DNA from: Seminibacterium arietis
Lineage (GTDB): Bacteria; Pseudomonadota; Gammaproteobacteria; Enterobacterales; Pasteurellaceae
Assembly (NCBI RefSeq): GCF_042675725.1
Contig: NZ_JBHTJN010000026.1
Location: forward strand, 1-51,892
DNA length: 51,892 nt
Direction: 5' to 3'
Program-made: the position numbers and the translations under genes
Notes under the pieces: generated by a model
The model's database searches: none
Told to the model about the DNA's origin: nothing
What the model saw: the letters and a program-made list of their open reading frames with translations, nothing else
Shown: one piece after another, positions 34,850-43,462 of the stretch
Layout: every line of letters starts with the position of its first letter
Position numbering within the stretch: position 1 is the first letter of the stretch

Positions 34850-36700
34850 TTAGCGTGTGCTAGTACTGGTTGTAGTACGGTTAGCCCGTTTACGATCAGT
34901 TTCTGTTAGTAGTTTTTTACGGATTCTTACCGATATTGGGGTAACTTCAACTAATTCATCATCATCGATGAATTCAATCGCCTGTTCAAGAGAGAATTTT
35001 ACTGGTGTAGTTAAGGCTATAGCATCATCTTTTCCAGATGCTCGCATATTAGTCAGCTTTTTACCTTGCAAACAATTTACAGTTAGATCGTTTGAACGAC
35101 TGTGAATACCGATAATCTGTCCTTCATATACCTCTACACCATGGTCAATCATTAGTTTACCGCGTTCTTGTAGTCCCCATAGTGCATAAGCTAAAGCTTT
35201 ACCTGTTGCATTGGAAATAAGCACACCATTTTTACGCTGACCAATTTCACCAGCTTTAATATCATCATAATGACTGAAAGTAGAATATAATAAACCTGTT
35301 CCTGAAGTCATAGTCATAAATTCATTGCGGAAACCAATCAATCCACGGCTTGGAATAATGTATTCTAAACGGGTGCGTCCTTTGCCATCAGGAATCATAT
35401 CACGGACTTCACCCTTGCGAATTCCGAGAGCTTCCATTACTGCACCTTGATGCTGTTCTTCAATGTCAATAGTGACTTGTTCGAATGGTTCTTGCTTGTG
35501 TCCATTCTCTTCTCTGAAGATTACTTTTGGGCGAGATACAGCTAATTCATAGCCTTCACGTCTCATGTTTTCGATTAAAACGGAAAGGTGTAACTCACCA
35601 CGCCCTGATACTCGAAACTCGTCAGGATTCTGAGTTTCTTCCACACGCAGTGCAACATTATGTACTAACTCTTTATTTAGACGTTCTAAAATTTGGCGTG
35701 AGGTGACGAATTTACCTTCTTTTCCACAGAATGGCGAAGTATTGACACAGAAGAACATTGTTACAGTTGGTTCATCAACACTTAAAGCTGGCAGTGCTTC
35801 AGGAGTATTAATATCACAAATTGTATCAGAAATATTCAATTCTCCTAAGCCAGTGACTGCTACAATATCACCTGCTTGTGCAATATCTTCTTCGTATCTT
35901 TGTAATCCTAAATGCCCTAACACTTGACCAATTTTACCATTGCGAGATTTTCCCTCACTATCGATTATAGTAACTGTTTGATTTGGTTTTACTGTGCCTC
36001 GTTTGATCCGCCCAATACCAATCACTCCCACGTAGTTATTATAATCTAATTGAGAAATTTGCATTTGGAAAGGAGCATCTAATTCTACTTTTGGCGGTTC
36101 AACATGCTTTACAATTGCTTCAAAGAGCGGTGTCATATCTGCAGCTAATTCTTCATGTTCTAAACCAGCCACGCCATTTAATGCTGAAGCATAAATAATT
36201 GGAAAATCAAGTTGCTCGTCTGTTGCTCCTAAATTTACAAATAAATCAAACACTTGATCTACTACCCAATCAGGTCTTGCTCCAGGTCGATCTACTTTAT
36301 TTATTACTACAATAGGTTTTAAGCCATGTGCAAAAGCTTTTTGAGTTACAAAACGAGTTTGTGGCATTGGACCATCAAAAGCATCAACTACGAGCAATAC
36401 GCTATCAACCATGGAAAGTACACGCTCAACTTCTCCACCAAAATCAGCATGTCCTGGAGTATCTACAATATTGATACGATAATCGTTCCAATTTATTGCT
36501 GTATTTTTAGCTAAAATAGTAATACCACGTTCTTTTTCAAGATCATTTGAATCCATTACTCGTTCGTCAGTATCAGTCCGACTAGACTCTAAAGTACCTG
36601 ATTGTTGTAAAAGTTTATCTACAAGCGTAGTTTTACCATGGTCAACGTGGGCGATAATTGCAATATTACGCAATTTATTAATATCAATTTTATTTGTCAT
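34850..36700 (-). CDS. typA: Ribosome-associated GTPase TypA/BipA
   Basis: The product has 616 residues. GTPase motifs: AHVDHGKTTLVD, DTPGHADFGGEVER, NKVDRPGA. EF-G-like domains and the BipA-specific C-terminal domain follow. It assists ribosome assembly and stress or low-temperature growth. It diverges from glnA, the usual gamma-proteobacterial arrangement. Confidence 0.97.
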   Translation of the reverse strand: MTNKIDINKLRNIAIIAHVDHGKTTLVDKLLQQSGTLESSRTDTDERVMDSNDLEKERGITILAKNTAINWNDYRINIVDTPGHADFGGEVERVLSMVDSVLLVVDAFDGPMPQTRFVTQKAFAHGLKPIVVINKVDRPGARPDWVVDQVFDLFVNLGATDEQLDFPIIYASALNGVAGLEHEELAADMTPLFEAIVKHVEPPKVELDAPFQMQISQLDYNNYVGVIGIGRIKRGTVKPNQTVTIIDSEGKSRNGKIGQVLGHLGLQRYEEDIAQAGDIVAVTGLGELNISDTICDINTPEALPALSVDEPTVTMFFCVNTSPFCGKEGKFVTSRQILERLNKELVHNVALRVEETQNPDEFRVSGRGELHLSVLIENMRREGYELAVSRPKVIFREENGHKQEPFEQVTIDIEEQHQGAVMEALGIRKGEVRDMIPDGKGRTRLEYIIPSRGLIGFRNEFMTMTSGTGLLYSTFSHYDDIKAGEIGQRKNGVLISNATGKALAYALWGLQERGKLMIDHGVEVYEGQIIGIHSRSNDLTVNCLQGKKLTNMRASGKDDAIALTTPVKFSLEQAIEFIDDDELVEVTPISVRIRKKLLTETDRKRANRTTTSTSTR

Positions 36701-37044
36701 TTGGAAATTCTTAGCTCATTATTAAAATAGTCGTTAAAACAAATACTCAGTAAAGAGATTGCCTAAAGGGCAAGGATTATACAACTTTTTCTTTTATTGG
36801 GCTATTAAATAATAGAAAGGAGTATTACAAACAGAATTATTGTATAGGCTATAGAGTGATAATAGTGTTTTTTATTTATTTTCAAATTAAAATCAATTAT
36901 TTTAGATATTTTTTTAATTATTTAATAAATTTTTATATTTTTTCAATAAATGCTTGTGTTTTATAAATGATATGCTATTTTTAGAAAGTGATTTATAATA
37001 CACAACATCATTTATTCTAACAACTAAATTCAGAGGATTATCTT
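36701..37044. other. Divergent typA/glnA control region (no gene)
   Basis: 344 AT-rich bases. A minus-strand TATAAT (36781-36776) preceded by TTG is a candidate typA promoter. On the plus strand TTGTGT...TATTTT (about 36953-36980) could drive glnA. A GGATTA-type ribosome-binding site precedes glnA (AGAGGATTATCTT). No NtrC-type sites were recognised. Confidence 0.5.
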
Positions 37045-38463
37045 ATGCCAAATGCAAGTGCTATTGCTAATGTGTTTAAATTAATTGAAGAAAACAACAT
37101 TAAATTTGTACTCCTTCGTTTTACTAATATAAAAGGAAAGGAACATGGTGTTTCTTTGCCAGTAAGTCTTGTCGATGAAGATTTATTTGAAGATGGGAAA
37201 ATGTTTGATGGTTCTTCTGTTGAAGGTTGGAAGGCTATCAATAAGGCAGATATGTTATTAATGCCAATTGCTGAGACTGCGGTTGTTGATCCTTTTGCAC
37301 AAATTCCTACGCTTTCTATTCGCTGTAGTGTTTATGAACCAAGTACAATGCAAAATTACGATCGTGATCCTCGTTCAATTGCATTGCGTGCAGAAAACTA
37401 CATGCGTTCAACAGGTATTGCCGATCAAGCATTTTTTGGTCCAGAGCCTGAGTTCTTCTTGTTTGATGATGTGCGTTTTGGCTCATCAATGAATGGTTGT
37501 TCATATGTAGTTGACGATATTGAAGCTGCATGGAATACCAATAAAAAATATGAAGAAGGTAACAATGCTTATCGTTCATTGAAAAAAGGTGGTTATTGTG
37601 CGGTTGCACCAAATGATACTGGGCATGACATTCGATCTGAAATGTGTTTACTTCTCGAGGAAATGGGCTTAGTAATTGAAGCTCATCATCATGAAGTAGC
37701 AACGGCAGGCCAAAATGAAATTGCAAGTAAATTTAATACGTTAACGCTAAAAGCAGACGAAACTCAAATTTACAAATACGTTGTACAAAATGTTGCAGCG
37801 GAACATGGTAAAACAGCTTGTTTTATGCCAAAACCAATTGTGGGTGACAATGGTTCTGGTATGCACTGTAATATGTCATTGAGTAAAGATGGTAAAAATT
37901 TATTCCAAGGTGATAAATATGCGGGACTTTCTGAAACTGCACTTTATTACATCGGCGGTATTATTAAACATGCAAAAGCGTTGAATGCTTTTACAAACCC
38001 GTCAACTAACTCATATAAACGTCTAGTTCCTGGTTTTGAAGCTCCTGTATTGCTCGCATATTCTGCAAGTAATCGTTCAGCATCAATTCGAATTCCTGCG
38101 GTTACTAGTCCTAAGGCGATTCGTATTGAAGCTCGCTTTCCAGATCCAACAGCGAACCCATATTTAGCATTCTCAGCATTATTAATGGCTGGTTTAGATG
38201 GTATAGTGAATAAAATTCATCCTGGTGATGCAATGGATAAAAATCTCTATGATCTTCCTCCAGAAGAATTAAAAGATATTCCTGCAGTATCAAGTTCTTT
38301 AGAAGATGCTCTTGATAACCTAGAAAAAGATTATGAGTTTTTAGTGCAAGGTGGCGTGTTCAGTAAAGAGTTTATTGATACATTTATTGCAATGAAACGC
38401 TTAGAAGTTGAACGTTTGAATATGACTCCACATCCAGTAGAGTTTGAAATGTATTACGCATAA
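37045..38463 (+). CDS. glnA: Glutamine synthetase type I
   Basis: The product has 472 residues. Glutamate- and metal-site motifs are visible: FDGSSVEGW, GPEPEFFLFD, GDNGSGMHCNMSL and the ATP-site region NPSTNSYKRLVPGFEAP. The adenylylation tyrosine is in NLYDLPPEE, so activity should be tuned by GlnE. It assimilates ammonia into glutamine. Confidence 0.98.
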   Translation: MPNASAIANVFKLIEENNIKFVLLRFTNIKGKEHGVSLPVSLVDEDLFEDGKMFDGSSVEGWKAINKADMLLMPIAETAVVDPFAQIPTLSIRCSVYEPSTMQNYDRDPRSIALRAENYMRSTGIADQAFFGPEPEFFLFDDVRFGSSMNGCSYVVDDIEAAWNTNKKYEEGNNAYRSLKKGGYCAVAPNDTGHDIRSEMCLLLEEMGLVIEAHHHEVATAGQNEIASKFNTLTLKADETQIYKYVVQNVAAEHGKTACFMPKPIVGDNGSGMHCNMSLSKDGKNLFQGDKYAGLSETALYYIGGIIKHAKALNAFTNPSTNSYKRLVPGFEAPVLLAYSASNRSASIRIPAVTSPKAIRIEARFPDPTANPYLAFSALLMAGLDGIVNKIHPGDAMDKNLYDLPPEELKDIPAVSSSLEDALDNLEKDYEFLVQGGVFSKEFIDTFIAMKRLEVERLNMTPHPVEFEMYYA

Positions 38464-38473
38464 TCGAGAATGT

Positions 38474-38504
38474 AAAAGAGCGGTTTTTAACACCGCTCTT
38501 TTTT
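38474..38504. terminator. Terminator between glnA and infA
   Basis: AAAAGAGCGGT / ACCGCTCTTTT has an 11-base stem and T run; it serves both convergent genes. Confidence 0.85.
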
Positions 38505-38538
38505 ACTGAAGTTCATAGCCGAATAGGTTTAAAACTGA

Positions 38539-38757
38539 TTAACGGCTACGGAAAATAATGCGACCTTTACTTAAGTCATAAGGCGTCATTTCGACAGTTA
38601 CTTTATCCCCTGTTAAAATACGGATGTAATTTTTACGCATTTTGCCTGAAATATGAGCGGTTAAAACGTGACCATTTTCTAGTTCTACACGAAACATAGT
38701 GTTAGGCAGGGTTTCTAAAATTGTTCCCTGCATCTCAATACAATCTTCTTTAGCCAT
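38539..38757 (-). CDS. infA: Translation initiation factor IF-1
   Basis: The product has 72 residues, an OB-fold with the universal pattern MAKEDCIEMQG...ILTGDKVTVEMTPYDLSKGRI. It binds the ribosomal A site during initiation. A TTGTTA-16-TATAAT promoter lies upstream. Confidence 0.98.
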   Translation of the reverse strand: MAKEDCIEMQGTILETLPNTMFRVELENGHVLTAHISGKMRKNYIRILTGDKVTVEMTPYDLSKGRIIFRSR

Positions 38758-38805
38758 TAATTCCTCTAATTATTTGAGTAATAGATTTAAATAAAAAACG
38801 GACGA

Positions 38806-38833
38806 ATTATACTCTCTAAAACCAAATTAACAA
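38806..38833 (-). promoter_or_regulatory. infA promoter
   Basis: Minus strand: TTGTTA (38833-38828), 16-base spacer, TATAAT (38811-38806), 48 bases upstream of infA. Confidence 0.65.
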
Positions 38834-38946
38834 AGTAGTTTGTGTGGATTTATCTGAAATAGAGATTAAATAAGATTAGGTTGAAAAGATTATCTTTTAA
38901 TTTATGATATGGCTAAAACAAAATTACTGAAAACAATTTTATTTTT

Positions 38947-39999
38947 ATGATGAAAATTCTTATTACGGGTGGAGCGGGGTTTATTGGTTCTAATCTTATT
39001 CATTATCTTATGAAAAAAACCAAAAGTGCGGTAGTAAATGTGGATAAATTAACTTACGCTGCTAATATAAATTCTTTAGAGCAACAGATTGAAAATCCAA
39101 ATTATTATTTTGAGCAAGTGGATATTTGTGATTTTGATAAACTTAGAAAGGTTTTCGATAAACATCAGCCCGATGCAGTAATACATTTGGCAGCAGAGAG
39201 TCATGTAGATCGTTCTATTAATAGTTCATCAGCATTTATTCAAACAAATATCATTGGAACTTATATTTTGCTTGAAGTTGTGCGAAATTATTGGTCTCCA
39301 TTAGTAAATGAGAAAAAAAAGAATTTTCGTTTTTTGCATGTTTCAACAGATGAAGTATTTGGAGATTTAGAATCTTCTACGTTACTTTTTACTGAGAAAA
39401 CAGCTTACGCTCCAAGTAGTCCTTATTCTGCGTCTAAAGCTAGCTCCGACCATTTAGTAAGGGCGTGGCATAGAACATATGGAGTGCCTATATTAATAAC
39501 GCATTGTTCCAATAACTATGGTCGTTATCAGTTTCCCGAAAAACTTATTCCCTTAACAATTTTGCATGCAATTCATGGTAAGCCTATTCCAATTTATGGC
39601 AGTGGGATGCAAATTAGAGATTGGCTATTTGTAGAGGATCATGTACAAGCTTTATATGAAGTGTTAAAGCATGGTTGTGTGGGAGAAAGTTATAATATTA
39701 GCGGAGGGAATGAACAATCTAATTTACAACTTGTTGAATCAATTTGTTCAATACTAAATAAATTGAAACTAGATGGTGACTTAAATGATTATCCTCAATG
39801 TGCAAAGATAGATGACTTTAATTCATTAGTTACATTTGTATCAGATCGTCTTGGGCATGATTTTCGTTATGGAATAAATTCAACAAAGATAGTTTCTCAA
39901 TTAGGTTGGAAACCGAAAGCAAATTTTGAACAAGAATTGAATAAGACAGTAAATTGGTACATTAAAAATCGCGATTGGTGGCAACCGCACTTTAAATAG
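38947..39999 (+). CDS. rffG: dTDP-glucose 4,6-dehydratase (RmlB/RffG family)
   Basis: The product has 350 residues from ATG 38947 (38950 is also possible). It is a Rossmann-fold SDR: NAD motif GGAGFIGSN, active-site Thr-Asp-Glu in STDEVFGDL, and Tyr-x3-Lys in YSASKASSDH. It makes dTDP-4-keto-6-deoxyglucose for surface polysaccharide. It stands alone here without other dTDP-sugar genes, so the sugar made downstream cannot be told; rmlB is an equally good name. Confidence 0.9.
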   Translation: MMKILITGGAGFIGSNLIHYLMKKTKSAVVNVDKLTYAANINSLEQQIENPNYYFEQVDICDFDKLRKVFDKHQPDAVIHLAAESHVDRSINSSSAFIQTNIIGTYILLEVVRNYWSPLVNEKKKNFRFLHVSTDEVFGDLESSTLLFTEKTAYAPSSPYSASKASSDHLVRAWHRTYGVPILITHCSNNYGRYQFPEKLIPLTILHAIHGKPIPIYGSGMQIRDWLFVEDHVQALYEVLKHGCVGESYNISGGNEQSNLQLVESICSILNKLKLDGDLNDYPQCAKIDDFNSLVTFVSDRLGHDFRYGINSTKIVSQLGWKPKANFEQELNKTVNWYIKNRDWWQPHFK

Positions 40000-40102
40000 A
40001 TTAATTAAAGCAATCTTTATTTTTTTATTTATATTTTCTTTCTTTTTATCAAAACGATATAGTAAGATCAGTGCGTATTTGAGATTTTAATAGGATTTTT
40101 AT

Positions 40103-41398
40103 ATGCAAGTTATACTTTCTCTTCAACCCGCAGATGAAATCTGGGGTAATAATGCTCTGTTGACTTTTTCTAATAATCAAGCAGTTGTTCATCTTAAATC
40201 AATTTCTGATTCTGTGTCTGTACAGAAAGCTGCGCGTAAATTGAGCAATCAAGGAATCAAAACACCTAAATTAATAGGTGAAGGTTGGAGCTTAGAAAAC
40301 TGCTGGGCATTTTATCAAGGTTTTTATTCTGCAAAAAATCAATCACAAATTTGTTTTCCTACTTTAATAGAGTCTGACAAAGAAGATTTAGAAAAACGCA
40401 TTAAGTGCGGTGATTTTGTTAGAAAAATTATTAACTTACCATCAACTATTATCACGCCTCAAGCTTTAGCAAAATGTGCAGCGGATTTCATCACTAATAT
40501 TGCATTACAATACCAGTCAAAAAGTGCGGTTAGTTTTCAAATCATTTCAGGGCAAGAGTTGGAACAGCAGAATTATCAAGGTATTTGGAATGTTGGTAAA
40601 GGATCAGTAAATGATGCTGCGATGTTACAATTAGATTTTAACCCAACTCAAGATCAGAATGCTCCAGTATTTGCCTGTTTAGTTGGCAAAGGAATTACTT
40701 TTGATAGCGGTGGTTACAGCATTAAACCTAGTGATTCTATGAGTACTATGCGGACAGATATGGGAGGAGCAGCATTATTGACGGGTGCATTAGCAATGGC
40801 AATCGCATCAGGATTAACTAAACGAGTTAAATTATTTTTATGTTGTGCAGAGAATATGGTTAGTAATAATGCCATGAAGTTAGGGGATATTATTACTTAC
40901 AGCAATGGTGTGACAGCTGAAGTTTTAAATACTGATGCAGAGGGACGATTAGTTTTAGCTGATGGTTTGATTGAAGCTGATAAACAAAACCCGCAGTTTA
41001 TTATTGACTGTGCAACTTTAACTGGGGCAGCAAAAGTGGCTGTTGGTAATGACTATCATTCTGTCCTTTCTATGGATAATCAATTAGTTAGTGAATTATT
41101 TAAAGCGGCTGAACAATGTCGAGAGCCATTTTGGCGACTGCCATTTGAAGAGTTCCATCGTTCTCAGATTTCATCTTCTTTTGCAGATATTGGCAATGTA
41201 GGATCAGTACCAGTGGGAGCGGGAGCGAGTACTGCTACGGCATTCTTATCCTATTTTGTGGAGAATTATGCACAAAATTGGCTACATATTGATTGTTCTG
41301 CTACATACCGAAAATCTGCTTGTGACCTCTGGGGAGCTGGTGCAACAGGACTAGGTGTACAGACATTAGCACAACTTTTATTAACTAAATCGCAATAA
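40103..41398 (+). CDS. pepB: Peptidase B (M17 leucyl aminopeptidase family)
   Basis: The product has 431 residues. The family signature NTDAEGRLVLADGL and the metal-binding GKGITFDSGGYSIKP are present. It is a cytoplasmic zinc or manganese aminopeptidase hexamer. It is followed by ndk after only five to eleven bases. Two uptake signals lie inside it (about 40402 and 40522). Confidence 0.94.
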   Translation: MQVILSLQPADEIWGNNALLTFSNNQAVVHLKSISDSVSVQKAARKLSNQGIKTPKLIGEGWSLENCWAFYQGFYSAKNQSQICFPTLIESDKEDLEKRIKCGDFVRKIINLPSTIITPQALAKCAADFITNIALQYQSKSAVSFQIISGQELEQQNYQGIWNVGKGSVNDAAMLQLDFNPTQDQNAPVFACLVGKGITFDSGGYSIKPSDSMSTMRTDMGGAALLTGALAMAIASGLTKRVKLFLCCAENMVSNNAMKLGDIITYSNGVTAEVLNTDAEGRLVLADGLIEADKQNPQFIIDCATLTGAAKVAVGNDYHSVLSMDNQLVSELFKAAEQCREPFWRLPFEEFHRSQISSSFADIGNVGSVPVGAGASTATAFLSYFVENYAQNWLHIDCSATYRKSACDLWGAGATGLGVQTLAQLLLTKSQ

Positions 41399-41409
41399 AG
41401 GGAATGTTT

Positions 41410-41823
41410 ATGCAACAAACATTATCTATTATTAAACCTGATGCTACTCAGCGTCAGTTGGTGGGAGAAATTTTAGCTCGATTAGAGCAAAATGGTTTTC
41501 GTATCGTAGCGATTAAAATGGTTCAATTAAATCAAGAACAAGCAGAAGGTTTTTATATAGAGCATCGTGAGAAGCCTTTTTTTGCTAGACTAATTGAGTT
41601 TATGTGTTCTGCTCCTATAGTAGTAGCAGTATTAGAAAAACAAAATGCTGTGCAAGACTACCGCACTTTGATTGGGGCAACAGATCCTAAAAATGCTGCT
41701 GAAGGAACATTACGCAAAGAATTTGCTATAGATGGACGTCAGAATTCTTTACATGGTTCAGATAGTATCGAAAATGCTGCTCGTGAGATTGCCTACTTTT
41801 TTGCGGATTCTGAAATTTTCTAA
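41410..41823 (+). CDS. ndk: Nucleoside diphosphate kinase
   Basis: The start at ATG 41410 is preferred to 41404, since AGGGA then lies six bases upstream. The 137-residue product starts MQQTLSIIKPDA. The phospho-histidine is in NSLHGSDS. It balances NTP and dNTP pools and appears co-transcribed with pepB. Confidence 0.96.
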   Translation: MQQTLSIIKPDATQRQLVGEILARLEQNGFRIVAIKMVQLNQEQAEGFYIEHREKPFFARLIEFMCSAPIVVAVLEKQNAVQDYRTLIGATDPKNAAEGTLRKEFAIDGRQNSLHGSDSIENAAREIAYFFADSEIF

Positions 41824-41848
41824 AAATAGTGTACTTTTTATGTACTAG

Positions 41849-41871
41849 ATACCCGATAATATATCGGGTAT
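41849..41871 (+). terminator. Hairpin after ndk
   Basis: ATACCCGATA / TATCGGGTAT, a 10-base stem followed by TGCTATTTT. It is a probable terminator with an imperfect U tract. Confidence 0.6.
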
Positions 41872-41921
41872 TGCTATTTTACGTCGTTATATAAAGTTGA
41901 ATTTTGTACAATAAATCTTGA

Positions 41922-41969
41922 TATTTTAATAAAAAAGAGTATTATAGACGTCTAGATGTAAAAACGTCT
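41922..41969 (+). promoter_or_regulatory. metK promoter with triple MetJ box
   Basis: TTGATA and TATTAT are separated by 16 bases. Immediately downstream are three adjacent 8-base met boxes: AGACGTCT (41946-41953, perfect consensus), AGATGTAA and AAACGTCT (to 41969). MetJ with S-adenosylmethionine binds tandem boxes, so metK is end-product repressed. Confidence 0.82.
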
Positions 41970-41998
41970 GAAAATAATTTTGCAATAAAGGAAAAGCT

Positions 41999-43153
41999 AT
42001 GTCTTCATATTTATTTACTTCTGAATCTGTATCAGAAGGGCATCCAGATAAAATTGCCGACCAAATTTCTGATGCGGTATTAGATGAAATCTTAAAACAA
42101 GATCCAAAAGCTCGAGTTGCTTGTGAAACTTACGTAAAAACGGGAATGGCATTAGTAGGAGGGGAAATTACCACTTCTGCATGGGTAGATATTGAAAATT
42201 TAACTCGACAAGTAATTTGTGATATTGGTTATCAACATTCTGATATGGGTTTTGATGGACATTCTTGTGCGGTACTGAATGCTATTGGTAAACAATCTTC
42301 TGATATTAACCAAGGTGTTGATCGTGCTGATCCTTTAGCACAAGGTGCAGGTGATCAGGGGATTATGTTTGGTTATGCAACTGACGAAACTGATGTTCTA
42401 ATGCCTGCAGCGATTACTTATGCTCATCGTTTGATGGAGCGTCAAGCACAAGTTCGCAAAAATGGTACGCTAAATTGGTTGCGACCTGATGCAAAAAGTC
42501 AAGTAACTTTGAAATATGAAAATGACAAAATTGTAGGTGTTGATGCCGTTGTGCTTTCAACGCAGCATTGTGATTCAGTCAGTCAAAAAACTGTTCACGA
42601 AGGCATAATGGAAGAAATCATCAAGCCAGTATTACCAGCAGAGTGGTTATCATCAAAAACTAAGTATTTTATTAATCCAACGGGTCGTTTTGTTATTGGC
42701 GGACCTATGGGTGATTGTGGTTTAACAGGACGTAAAATTATCGTAGATACTTATGGTGGAGCTGCTCGTCATGGTGGTGGTGCTTTTTCAGGCAAAGACC
42801 CATCAAAAGTTGATCGTTCAGCAGCTTATGCCGCACGTTATGTAGCAAAAAATATCGTAGCAGCAGGTTTAGCTAAACGTTGTGAAATTCAACTTTCTTA
42901 TGCTATTGGGGTTGCTGAACCAACTTCAATTATGATTGAGACCTTTGGCACATCTAAAGTGAGTGAAACTTTATTAGTGAAATTAGTTCGTGAGTTTTTT
43001 GATCTTCGTCCTTACGGTTTGATTAAAATGTTGAACTTAATTCAACCTATTTATCGTCAGACAGCAGCTTATGGTCATTTTGGACGTGAGCAATTCCCTT
43101 GGGAAAAAGTGGATCGTGCTGAAGAATTGCGTTTAGCCGCGGGTCTGAAATGA
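41999..43153 (+). CDS. metK: S-adenosylmethionine synthetase
   Basis: The product has 384 residues, the standard length. Motifs: FTSESVSEGHPDK, GAGDQGIMFGYA (signature 1) and GGGAFSGKDPSKVDRS (signature 2). It makes the cell's methyl donor, including that used by the prophage methyltransferase. The met boxes lie upstream. Confidence 0.98.
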   Translation: MSSYLFTSESVSEGHPDKIADQISDAVLDEILKQDPKARVACETYVKTGMALVGGEITTSAWVDIENLTRQVICDIGYQHSDMGFDGHSCAVLNAIGKQSSDINQGVDRADPLAQGAGDQGIMFGYATDETDVLMPAAITYAHRLMERQAQVRKNGTLNWLRPDAKSQVTLKYENDKIVGVDAVVLSTQHCDSVSQKTVHEGIMEEIIKPVLPAEWLSSKTKYFINPTGRFVIGGPMGDCGLTGRKIIVDTYGGAARHGGGAFSGKDPSKVDRSAAYAARYVAKNIVAAGLAKRCEIQLSYAIGVAEPTSIMIETFGTSKVSETLLVKLVREFFDLRPYGLIKMLNLIQPIYRQTAAYGHFGREQFPWEKVDRAEELRLAAGLK

Positions 43154-43209
43154 CTTAAAAGTGCGGTCATTTTTAAAGTCGAAAAATGATTATAAATTTG
43201 TAAAAATCG

Positions 43210-43232
43210 AAAGAGAGCTATACGCTCTCTTT
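43210..43232 (+). terminator. metK terminator
   Basis: AAAGAGAGC / GCTCTCTTT, a 9-base stem with a 5-base loop and a short T run. An uptake signal lies at 43159-43167 just before. Confidence 0.75.
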
Positions 43233-43462
43233 TGTCATATACAGGGATTGAACTATGAAAAGTTAGAATAATATTGTAGCTAATAATGATTAGAATTTTA
43301 ATTTGTTATGTCCTTAATTATTTAAATTACTGAATCAAAATTTTGTTCTCTCGGATAGAAATAAGCATATTATTAGAACTTATTTTTATTTTTAACTGGT
43401 CTTACCATTGACCTAGATAATATATAGTAAAATGTGACGCATTTTAGGATATGGAGCGTTTT
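43233..43462. other. AT-rich upstream region of the TPS operon (no gene)
   Basis: No ORF. The T-rich stretch ends in TTGACC at about 43408 and TAAAAT at about 43428 (14-base spacer, short for a promoter). GGAG at 43453-43456 serves as the ribosome-binding site for the transporter gene. Confidence 0.4.

Noticed and set aside
37268..38293. Several ORFs over glnA in other frames
   Set aside because: They are shadows of an unambiguous glutamine synthetase gene, low in complexity and without ribosome-binding sites.
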